A stretch of DNA of 64,000 nucleotides from Embiotoca jacksoni (Eukaryota; Chordata; Actinopteri; Embiotocidae): contig JAKOON010000039.1 of the NCBI GenBank assembly GCA_022577435.1, positions 523,501-587,500 of the forward strand, given 5' to 3'. The notes below the pieces were generated by a model. The model was given only the letters and a program-made list of their open reading frames with translations, was not told the origin of the DNA and made no database searches. Shown piece by piece: positions 48,722-58,700 of this stretch. How positions within the stretch are numbered: position 1 is the stretch's first letter; the number at the start of each line of letters is the position of its first letter. The translations under genes were made by a program, and so were the position numbers.

Positions 48722-49086
48722 GTCAATCAGCACAATTCCCGATAATCAAAGCTCCAGGTAACGGCTTCAAATCTCTAATAATTGTCACGTGAGCCAGCGA
48801 CACTCCATTAAAAACAAGCTGAGGAGTCGATTCAGCTGCGTCTCCCTCCCCACAAACCCACAAAATATGAAACAAGGCTCTAATAAGAAGCACATGGAGG
48901 AGTGACATAAAGCTTTAACTGGCTGTGACACAGTTTCTCTCCTCATTCGTATGTTCACCACATCATAATCAAATCCCTGCTGAAAGTAACAATGCCCGTT
49001 TCCAAATTCAACACTTGCTTACAAAGCACATGTTGACGCTGGCGCCAGGACACTGTGGGGCCCGCAGGCATCACCAGCTCCAGTGT

Positions 49087-49118
49087 CACACACACACACA
49101 CACACACACGTATATATA
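49087..49118. repeat. (CA)n then (TA)n microsatellite
   Basis: About 11 CA units followed by a short TATATA run. Confidence 0.96.
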
Positions 49119-49381
49119 GACACACACTAGTCTTTACACCAATAAAATGATATTCATTAGTAGAAATGGTTGTGTTTTTGCAAATTATGAGCTGTTATGT
49201 AACACCTCTTTGCCTCCTGTGGAGCGCAACCATGAAATATACAACACATATTATACACATATCTGCTGACATACGCAGGCACATACACACAAAATCTCCC
49301 CATTTCATCTGCACGTATTCACTAACCCACATTCCTCATCCCTCCTGTACTTTATTGTATTTTCATTGCGAGCTTAAGGGG

Positions 49382-49383
<2 letters not shown>
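49119..49383. other. Unassigned spacer between microsatellites
   Basis: A+T-rich sequence with scattered CACA and ATAC words and no gene signal. Confidence 0.5.
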
Positions 49384-49437
<54 letters not shown>

Positions 49438-49446
49438 TACATATAT
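49384..49446. repeat. (TA)n microsatellite
   Basis: About 60 bases of TA with a single TG-type interruption near the middle. It is self-complementary. Confidence 0.97.
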
Positions 49447-49555
49447 GAAATGAAATGCCTGCAGTTAATCTATGCAGCAGCAGCCACCTTCATGTGAAAC
49501 TGCAGCTGAGGCAAAACTTCTCTGGGTGCCACGGTTTTGTGTGGTCATTCTGTGT

Positions 49556-49601
49556 CACACACACACACACACACACAGACACACAGACACACAGACACAC
49601 A

Positions 49602-49682
<81 letters not shown>
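49556..49682. repeat. Long (CA)n microsatellite with CAGA interruptions
   Basis: About 125 bases. The 5' third shows a higher-order pattern in which CAGACA recurs every 10 bases, and the 3' part is pure CA. Confidence 0.98.
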
Positions 49683-49684
<2 letters not shown>

Positions 49685-51555
49685 GGTCTGCAGGTGCAGC
49701 TGATCCCGGGCCGACACCGAGGAGCGGTCATTAGAGCCGGGGATTGATTTAAAGCCATGAAAATCGGCCGCGGTGGAGGGAGCGATGGGACTGATATCTC
49801 ACTCGACGTCCGACCGGGAACATTCAGGAGCGTTTGATATTACAGGTGGACTGGGACACCCAATGGAATCGTATGTCCACCGCTGACCCTGCAGCTCTGC
49901 CAGAGAGGGTGATGGTGAAGTGTGCGTGTTCGTGCGTACTTGTGGTTCAGGGTCAAGAGTGACATTTGCAGAGGAAAACGTAACACAGATTTTGGAAATA
50001 CTTATCCAGGTGTGTGAAAATATGCTTTGAACTCCATTATTTCTGCGCGTGCGTGCATTTGCATTCATAGTTTAATATCTGCTGTACAGACAATAGGGTT
50101 GAGATTCCGGTATTTCCCAAGAAGTATCGTGAATTTTGCTTCGTATCCTACCGAAGTACGAGGTGCAATCGAAAACGTCAGAGATTGTTCCTGTTGAGCA
50201 TCGCATTTGGCTCCCTGCAACTTCACTCCGTTCCCCTAAAATTTGACACAAAATTTGATGCGCCTTTTCTGCTTCCGAGTGCGTTAAGAAATTGCAGACG
50301 CGCCAGACCAGTGGTCACAAAAACACGTGTTACTCAGATGCTAATGTTGATACTTACTCTCTGCAGTTATTCCTTCCTCCCGCTCCATGCAGATCACCGT
50401 GCTGCGCTCCGCTCATGCACAGCAGAGACAGTCTCTGAACTCTTTGATCGCACCTCAGATACCCTCTCTAGTGTCTGTGCGCGCCTGTTTGCTTGCATGG
50501 AGAGATGAGAGGGGTCAATGAAGATGAAACCAGTGGGGTTTGATGATGTCTGCCGCTATGGTTCCTTTAATGAGTCAGAAGGGAGACATGACAGGGAGTG
50601 AGGTGAGGAATGTGAGAACTGAGACGAACTGGAGAGGGAGGTGAGAACAGTTTTGCCAGATGGGACTGTTTTCAGCCCAGTTGGGCTATGGATGGAATTT
50701 GGGCCACTTTTTATGCCATTTGGGCTGTTTTCCCTCAACTAAAGTTATTGATATGGTCCAGTACAGCTACAAACAATAATGAAAAATAAAATAATGTGCT
50801 AATTTTATGATTTTTGGAAGATTTGTGGCTCTGATTGGGCTATTTGGCCTCAGTCAAAACTATGTAAGTAGGTACAGGAAATTGAGAATGAGGCACACTC
50901 GCTAAAATATTTTTGGCAAAAAAAGGCAGCTTGGAGTGCAGTTGCGTTTATTGTACTGTAGCCCCATTAGCTTCTGTGGCTAATCTTCCCTGGGATCCAC
51001 ACATTAGAAACCGTCCAAAGAAAATGCCCGTACAGTGTTGCATTTTTATGATTGAAAGATGATTGCCCTATCTTTAAAACTAAAGAGAGAACGACGCTCT
51101 GGTGCCTAAAACCACCAAAAATATCACTGAAATATCGCATGCAAGTAGAGGTGTAGTTGTAGCCTCAAGGGAATCCCATAATACCACCCTACAAGGACAT
51201 GTTTAAACTATTCAAAACACATCAAAGACATTGAAAATCGAGAGGAATTGCTGGTCTTCTAAAAACACCTATAATGTAATAAATATGATTGATTAACACA
51301 GAGAAATGAGCAAAAACATGATTTATTCAGAATATGAAGTTGTGTTTAACATAAAACTAATACTTCCAACACTATATTCTTCCGTCTGTGTGTGTTTGCA
51401 GTTCGGTGAGACTTCAAAGCGAGGAATACGAGGTGTTAGAGACACTCTTCAGAAGTGGTCCTTCTCTGTACTTACGCGTTACGTAAGGCTAGAACTACCG
51501 AAGCCCTTCTCCAACTATTAATGACCAAGTGAGTTACATAACAGCAGTGTGTGAG

Positions 51556-51558
<3 letters not shown>
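49683..51558. other. Unassigned stretch with a degenerate repeat
   Basis: Apart from the TTGGGCT repeat (listed separately) the stretch is A+T-leaning and shows no exon or promoter that I can support. Confidence 0.45.
50650..50866. repeat. Degenerate TTGGGCTRTTT direct repeats
   Basis: TTGGGCTGTTTTCCCTCAACTA at about 50720 and TTGGGCTATTTGGCCTCAGTCA at about 50835 are clearly related, and two shorter relatives lie at about 50660-50700. The unit may come from an old interspersed element, but I cannot name it. Confidence 0.4.
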
Positions 51559-51593
<35 letters not shown>

Positions 51594-51632
51594 AGAAACA
51601 GAAGAGAGAGAGAGGGAGGAGAGAAAAGAGAG
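51559..51632. repeat. (GT)n(GA)n compound microsatellite
   Basis: About 16 GT units run into an interrupted GA-rich tract. Confidence 0.95.
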
Positions 51633-51656
51633 CGATGACATGAAGCGGTTATTTAC

Positions 51657-51800
51657 CTCCAGCGGCAGAAGCACACAATGTTCAGTATTGACCCGCTTGT
51701 GTGCTTCAATGATTTCAGCAGCTTGATGTTTGTATGTCTTGGCCGCGGTATCTTCGTCTGAACTCTGCGGCACACACTGGCCTGGCTCGGCTTCCTGTTT
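51657..51800 (-). CDS. Candidate minus-strand coding exon, unidentified
   Basis: On the minus strand a strong acceptor (GATCTCTCTTTGTTTCAATGCCAG) and a GTAAAT donor after CTGGAG bound 144 bases, exactly 48 codons, phase 0 in and out. The frame reads KQEAEPGQCVPQSSDEDTAA, then KTYKHQAAEIIEAHKRVNTE and HCVLLPLE. It is polar and charged, as in a linker followed by a helix. No family is recognised. The exon sits between a microsatellite and a repeat copy, which argues for caution. It is phase-compatible with the minus-strand candidate at 55241. Among single exons in the window this has the best combination of splice sites and residue composition. Confidence 0.3.
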
Positions 51801-51967
51801 CTGGCATTGAAACAAAGAGAGATCTAATAGCATCTGCAAGTGGCGAGAGTAATCATGTGCAGCATTTTGTGTAGATTGTTTAGATATGCGGTTCAACCAA
51901 ACACCTGCCGAGGGTGCAAAAATCACCAAGTGACTGTCGACACCGGAATCATCCTTTTAGTTGTGGA

Positions 51968-52245
51968 CTTAGACTGTATATAAAAATGGATGTAGTCTCC
52001 AGGCCTGAAGTGCAATACCACTGAGGAGCACTGAGGGCTGGCTCCATCCAATTAGGCCTCAAAGAGAGCTATGAATGGGGGGGCCTTTCTTGTTTGATTT
52101 TGATAGTATATGTGGGCGGGGCATAGTGTCCTCAGGCTCAGTCAGCTCCACCCCTTGCTCCTCCCCAGCTCGTCCAAATACGGTCCCTTCAGGCTCCAAA
52201 CAAAACCAGACTACAGGCTTCAAAATGGCTTGCAAATACGTTCAC
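51968..52245 (+). mobile_element. Interspersed repeat copy, GACTGTATATAAA-type family
   Basis: The start, TTAGACTGTATATAAAAATG, followed by GATGTAGTC, matches my recollection of a frequent percomorph repeat beginning GACTGTATATAAAGATGGACGTAG. GTGGGCGGGGC and GGCTTCAAAATGGC words further in also fit that family. No coding capacity is seen. The 3' end is approximate and the copy appears diverged. Confidence 0.62.
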
Positions 52246-52324
52246 TAAAAGCATTGCCTCACGGTGTTGATAAAGCAAGTCATTCGAACAGTATTTGATT
52301 CGCCTCAAACTTTATTTTCTGTTC

Positions 52325-55240
52325 TAAATTAGCAGTACAGTGTGTACAAAAGTTTAGAAAACCCAATCCCCTTTGAGCTACAGATAAACTTCTGCTGTGC
52401 AGTTTAAGGTCTGGAAGACTGAAACACCTTAATTTTATTCCAATCCAAACACTGCAGGTAAGCAGTGAACACCACCAGACAAGAATCGCTCACTATATTC
52501 TGCACACTTTCCTGCAGCACCAAATGCAGCTTTGAGTTAATTTATGAAGGGAGTCTCCTCAGAAAAGGTACTAAATTCTAAACTTGACTCTGGCACTTAT
52601 TGGACTGCAAATCCCACTGACCTGTCTGGCACCACGACAGATACCAAGGAAAGTTTTGGACAAAGGCAGATGGAGGAAGCAAGACAGACAGGAAGATGGA
52701 GGAAACAGCTTGAAAGCCTTGCTGCATCTGGTCGAATATTTCAGAGAGTTCTTGTCTGCATAATATTTTGGTATTATGATTTTTTTTTTTTTGTTACTAT
52801 TTGCTGCTACATAGCTGGAAAATGTCTCTTATTGGGTTTTTGGAAAGGCGTTAATGCGAATTAATATCTCTCATCCTTGCTGTTGCTTTTACCTATTTAA
52901 AGTACGATAAACTGACTTTCAAGGGGTTTAGCCTACTGCCCTGCTTTCACGGCAATTGCCAATTTCGCAAAAGATGTATGTGAATAATTTCTGGAAAGAC
53001 CCTTAGTTCCATTGAAACACACACAGTTTGTCAGCCTTCTTTCTTTTTTTTTTGCTTCACTTACTTGACTAAATGCAAAATGCTCGCTGCTGTGGATGAG
53101 CGGGCGAAGGGACAACTTGTGAGTCATCAGTGGAAACGGTCTCACCGGTACAGTAAAGGAGATCCATCAATCAGAGGATTGTATGTCAAAATTGCGACGT
53201 TTGCGTTCACTCCTCCTAGATAAAATCTGAGGGGGCGGATTGGACAGTTCGTGGAGCTTTCCCTGACTCACTCGCTGCCACTTTGGCCTTTCTGATTTGA
53301 CCTACATTTCATGTCGCCCCTGTATGCATGTAAACACAGCTCGGAGAACAAATTAGCTTTTGGGTTTGGTGAGGCAGTGGAAAGGTTTTTCAGTTTGTGT
53401 CTGAATGTTTGTGTTTGTGTGTTGAAACCCAAATGATGTGAAGTGATTTGTACACGCCGGTGTTTGTGGGTTCAAGCACGTGCAAGGTGCGCGTGCCTCA
53501 GCAACTGTGGTCAGACATAGTTTTGATTGTGTGTTTGTGTGGCCCGTGTACTGCAAACTGTATTCTGGAGTCTCTTTCACAAACAGAAATGATCTTGCGG
53601 GGCAAATTAATTCTGGCAAGTCTCCGAGATGATAAATGACAGGTGAACCTGCGACCGGGGCGAGTCTTTCGAGTGCATTGTGGGTGAGAAAAATGCATTT
53701 TTTTTTTTTGTGGGTCTACATCCAAGGTGGTGGCTAGCTGAGTTAAGCCACACTGACAGATGCCACAAACAACAAAAATCAACGAAAAAACCTCAACAAA
53801 TGATTGGTCGAAGATGGAACTTCTTGACATTTTATACAGTATTAAAATCAGAATTGCCTTCGTACAGACTGATGTATTGTTATCTGACTTTTAACACTCG
53901 CGTATGATCGATGACATGAAGCTAGTATTGGTGTTAACTTGGTAGTTTGGTGTACTGCACTGTGCTGAGTATGAAGCTGTTTGAGCTTAAGTTGCGGTCT
54001 AAAAACAGTGAATTAAATTGACTCTCCTTTTATTTCTCTGCAAGTCCAGCACACCATCAAGTCTATATAGAGCAGTAGATAGGATTATGTATCTTGGCCG
54101 GGACAGTGCGCATACATCATTTCATTTATGGGTGCATTTGCATGCGTGCGTCACGTCCAGCTCACGGAACACTTGACAGATGATATATACTATTTTCCAG
54201 AGCAAAAGGAAACAAAGGCGGACTCCAAATGATACACGGCTCCTTTATGAGACCCGCGAGGGTGCGTTGTGCTCTCGATTGATTCCTCCTCTCCAGGTAA
54301 ACCCAGCTGTGAACCCACGAGCTCCGCTGGAACCGTTTCTTTCATTTTTACAGTCCTTTTAATGTGACAATAATATCTCCCAGCAAGCCCGTCTGCTATC
54401 TCGCAGCATGTGCGGACTCGATTTGAACCCAGCTCTCCTCTTTTGCTTTGTCTCTCAGTGTCTCTTTTGCCAGTTAGGCAGAACTCGCTTCTTTTCCTCC
54501 TATTTCTTTCTTCTTGTTCTCTCTTTCTTCCTTGAAGCTAGCGCCACCCCTCCCTCCTTCCTTCCCCGTCCAGGTAGGTCTTCGGTGCCAGACAGAGGAG
54601 CACAGTGTTCCTTTGTTATTTCCAGGGATTAAGTCGAGATAACAACCGCAGCCACTCAGGCTCACCAACACATCAGCAGCCTTATATCTGAGGCTTTGCA
54701 TTTCCATAATTGGGATTTGAGAGGCAAGTCCTCACAAAGGGAAAGGATTTCCGCATATCTCGGCTAAGAGTTGCTTTGAGACACCGGACAATAAAGACTT
54801 TTGCAGGCACTCTCACTTCTCTTACATAAAAACAAAACAAACAGAAAAATACACCGCATCTATTTTTGAAGTATCCTGATTTAAGACGCAGCTTTAATTC
54901 TCCTTGCCGTTGGAACAAATGGTGTTTTTTTTGCGTGGAATTGGACCTGTGATAGCTCAACTTTTTTGCACATGCTCACTTGGTGCACTTCCAATCGGGA
55001 CAGAGGGATGATACATTACCAGCTGGTCTTGCTCCAGTTGGCCCCTCCCCTTGACAACAGTTGCCTAGTGCCACAACTGGAGCTCATCACTGTGGCGGGC
55101 TGACAGCCAGCCTGCCAGATGTGAGGCGTCCTCCATGCCGTCTGTAATCCAAGCAGAAACACAAACTTCAGGTACACCCACTCGCACGTCCGCAGATAAC
55201 CAAACACGCATAAAGTATGTCTTATCACGAACACGTTTAC
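52325..55240. other. Unassigned stretch, possibly with an unrecognised element at its start
   Basis: 52330-52865 begins with CAGTACAGTGTGTACAAAAG, reminiscent of the ends of Tc1-type fish elements, but no matching inverted end or transposase remnant was found. T runs lie at 52779-52791, 53045-53053 and 53697-53710. A CT-rich block (54490-54575) precedes a CAG/GTAGGT junction at 54573. Confidence 0.35.
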
Positions 55241-55378
55241 CTGCCGCGTACGACTGCATGTACTTTCCTTCTGGTGTAGACTGTCGAACATGAGAGGCAG
55301 CTTCAGAAATGGTATGCAGGCCTCTCTGTTTTCCATCCAAACCCAAGAGTGACCTTGTTGTGGCCACAGATTCTCCCC
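55241..55378 (-). CDS. Candidate minus-strand coding exon, unidentified
   Basis: On the minus strand GCGGCAG/GTAAACG is a good donor and TTTACACAG a fair acceptor, 138 bases apart (46 codons). Two frames are open. The phase-1 frame reads ESVATTRSLLGLDGKQRGLH and then TISEAASHVRQSTPEGKYMQ, which is the more protein-like. The phase-0 frame reads MENREACIPFLKLPLMFDSL in its middle and would join in phase with the candidate at 51657. Two open frames in one exon weaken the coding argument. No family is recognised. Confidence 0.2.
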
Positions 55379-57780
55379 CTGTGTAAAGCAGCCTCCTTCA
55401 GGACCCTGCTATTAGCGGCTTTGCGGGGGCAGAGCGGCGACATCTTAATGGCACACGGACACAGAAGAGGCTGCAGGCTCCTGCACCGTCCTGCACAGCG
55501 GAGCACAGCCGACTACAGCGAGCGTGGACTCTTAAAGATGTACGGTGACACCGACCACCGAGGGACGGTTGGGGTTTGCGTGTAATATAGCTATGTGCAG
55601 CTTGTGACATCTACTAGAGAACATGTCCGCATCAATTGTAAGGCGAGAGTAGGGATCACTGTGTCAGTCAGAGGACCACGTGGCTCTCTGATCTGTTTTA
55701 AATGGACAACAATAGAGCTGTATGGCACGTGGAAATAAAATGTATCAGGCCGTAGCTCAGTTATTGGCCAACAATGTAGAAAAATGCGGAATAATACCAG
55801 CCGTGTCTTTTTAAAGTGGTCTGAAAAAGTGCATTTTCTATTGGAGGGCTTCCGTTAAACTACTTTAGCAGAAATACTAGTAATGTCTGTGGCATTCAGG
55901 GTCATTCTGCTAAAACTGTAACAAGTAAAACAGATTTGGGGTGGCTGGAAAAACTTCCTGAGGCGGGTCATCAAGCTAATAAGTCAGCATTTCCAACATA
56001 TTAAGTGCACCACGATGTCAAACTGCCCCAGATTCTGACTTGGACCGTTCAGTTCAAACATTTTGGTATTTGCGGGTCCGTTTTTTGGACGTGTTAATAC
56101 AGATTTTTTTTTTTTCGCCGCGGGTTTAGTAGACCTCGTGGCTTTTTCTATAGTAAAGAGGCAACAGCATGACGACATAATCCTGAGGCCGAAGGTGACG
56201 ACGATGTGGCCAGTGGGCAATTCGTCTGCCCTTGTAAACACGAGGGTTAACGGGGGTTGGTGGCCACACTTGGGTGCACCTGCAGACGATCACTGTGGTC
56301 GTTGAGGACCCAAATAGCTCTGATCTAACCATATAATTGTTTCACGGCATGAGAGACGTTCATAGTAAGTGGGCACCATCAGACGGACTTGTTAATGAGG
56401 CTTATCTGAAGTGGCGTCTGGCAAACAGCCGGCACGTCGACACTTTAGAAAAAAAAAGAAAAGAAAAAAAAAACACTGGGAGGAAAGTTTAAGAAGGTAA
56501 AGATGCTCTGATTTTTTTTGGACACTATTCCCTATTTCCTTTTCCTTCCCCCATACTTCTCCCATTTACCTCATTTTCCAGAAATCTTCGTGTTCGGTCA
56601 CGGGCCGTGAGCGGGAAAATGCAAACAAGGCGATGAGTCACAGGGAACTCCATTGTCGTAGCAACCTGCCAACGCAGCAGCGGCTACCCGAGACAAGACG
56701 GAGGGAAATCTACCAGCATTTGTACCGTAAACATTTCCCATCAGAGGTTTGCATTGATCATGTCGGTAGGAAACATTTTACTTTGCTACACATGTATAAT
56801 TCATTGTGTAACTCGGGTAACCGTGTACGGTGCGGATCTGCTATATTTACTGTTGATTTAGGTACACGTGTTTTTATAAAACGCACCTCTGCAAAGCCAG
56901 CTGACTACTTTAATTGCGCACACACTTGTTTGACCATTTGTCCAAGGAAAGTTGGCTGCACATTTGACAGTTTGACAGTCATCGAATATTTGCTTAAAGT
57001 CCAAAGAATGAACTTGTAAGCCAATTACACGGATAACAAAAAGATTAAATGCGTTTAGAGTCATTTTATATCGAGGTGGATCCCGCTCAGGGTGGGCTGT
57101 AGCTTCAGTATCACTCACTCTCCATTAGTAACAAGTCCAGACGTGTTGTGAATGCCTCACAAGGCTAACATCAAAGCCTTCCATAAGTCAGCTGGTGTTT
57201 GGCTAGCTGCTCATCACACTGGCACGGACCGGGCTTGAACTTCAGAAGCTCTGGCTTCGCTTTTACTAAGAAAGCAATGATGTCAAAAATTCTGGACCCG
57301 TTGCAACATCGCACCACTTTGAGGCTTGAGAGGAGCTAAAAGCTCTGCAGAAATTTGGAGACGAACGCGTGATCATAAATCAGAATTCCCTCACACTCTC
57401 TCACTCCTCACTAGCTTCAGCCGTTTTTGTTTTTTTTCTTTTTCTTTTTCTCCCATCCAGTCTCTCGGCCAGAGACGGCACATTTTAAACCCATTAGTGA
57501 TCGGCCTGCCAGCTGTACATCAGCAGAAAACCATAAATTGTTTTATTGGATGAAGTTTCTGCAAAGTGATGAGCTCAGCGTTACCGGTTCCCGGTATACC
57601 GCTCGCTTATTGTGTGTGTGAAAGCGTGCCTCCTGTCAAATATTCAAGAAAAGAAAGAAGAAAAAAAAAGCATGATGACCAAAGCCTTTTGACGTTTGCA
57701 TAATGTCTCTTGTGCATTTGTCACACCTTTCTCCAAATCTGTGTCAGTAGGCTACGAGCTTTACAGCATTTAAATTGAAT
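55379..57780. other. Unassigned non-coding stretch
   Basis: Short A and T runs occur at 56106-56115, 56449-56472 and 57429-57452. 55400-55560 is CpG-rich and lies just upstream of the minus-strand exon candidate. No repeat family or further exon is recognised. Confidence 0.45.
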
Positions 57781-57950
57781 TTGCTTTACAAATGTTTGAC
57801 TTCTTATTTATGACCTTGCAAGAGGCCATTCATTATTCCTCCAGGCTTGTGCTTGGCAAGTATAAATATCACCAGTGCTTTTAGTATATGTCTGTGCATA
57901 CGCTGTTCTGCCTTCTGTGCATAAATTGCTGATTTATGACATCTCGGCTC
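57781..57950. promoter_or_regulatory. CNE-like block with paired TTTATGAC words
   Basis: ATTTATGAC occurs twice (about 57806 and 57931), a posterior HOX/CDX-type core. TGACCTTGCA at 57811-57820 resembles an NR5A/ESRR-type half site read on the other strand. The block is repeat-free and directly precedes the C-run cluster. The call is texture-based. Confidence 0.25.
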
Positions 57951-58033
57951 CACCTCTGCGGGCCGTCTCTCCGTCTTTATCTCCGCGACCGCTCGAAGAA
58001 GGAGCAGCTTGTGCGAAGTTGTTGACATTCGTA

Positions 58034-58034
58034 C

Positions 58035-58065
<31 letters not shown>

Positions 58066-58067
58066 AC
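58034..58067. repeat. Poly(C) plus (CA)n
   Basis: Eighteen C followed by about eight CA units, then further C-rich sequence to about 58100. Confidence 0.95.
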
Positions 58068-58473
58068 CCCCACCCCGCCCCCAACCCCTACCCCCACCTC
58101 CCTGCTCACACCAGCCCCATCCAAGTCACACAGCTGTGTGCAGTGCAAACACTCCGGGCCCCCTCGGCCTGTGTTGCCAGGGTAACCAAGACCACAACCA
58201 GGATACCTACGCTCCTTCAGGCGGTCAGCCCAAGGCCCCCTCGCTCCATTGTACATGCATCATCCCGCTAATGTCACACGACGCTGAAGAGGAGGCTCAC
58301 GGGAGGATGACGAGGGGGAACACGGGGGATTTTTGGGGTTTTTTTTGGTTGGTGGAGTAACCCCAGCTTCCACTGACTCCTTGCTAGTGTTTTCCCTCGT
58401 TGCCCTGGAAATAGGATTCCTCAAAAACGGGAAAGCCCCAGACCCCTACCTACCCTCTCACCCTCCCTACCAT

Positions 58474-58506
58474 CACACACACACGCGCACACACACACAC
58501 ACACAC
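58474..58506. repeat. (CA)n microsatellite with CGCG interruption
   Basis: About 16 units of CA with a short CG interruption. Confidence 0.95.
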
Positions 58507-58652
58507 CCTCAGTATACACACACCACGCGTCCACTCCTCTGCAATAACATTTTGGTGCGTCAGCAGGATTGCGGGCTCCAGGGAGGAATGTTGTCACAGA
58601 GGACAGGTGCGTCACACCTGCATTGCCTGCAGTGTGTACGGGAAATATCATT

Positions 58653-58700
58653 CCCCCCCCCCTCCCCCAACACACACACACACACACACGCACACACACT
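58653..58700. repeat. Poly(C) plus (CA)n
   Basis: A C10T-type run followed by about 14 CA units with one CG interruption. It is the third such C-run/CA pairing within 0.7 kb. Confidence 0.95.

Larger units (their letters stand above)
42991..49086. other. Unassigned non-coding stretch
   Basis: Simple repeats are listed separately. Further items are a GTGCGTGCGCGTGCGCGCG tract near 44680, T15 at 45809-45823 and an A run at 46391-46406. The interval 46500-47560 is CpG-richer with several overlapping open frames of chance-compatible length. No gene or repeat family is recognised. Confidence 0.45.

Noticed and set aside
49455..49758. Several overlapping frames on both strands
   Set aside because: They consist almost entirely of CA-repeat translation.
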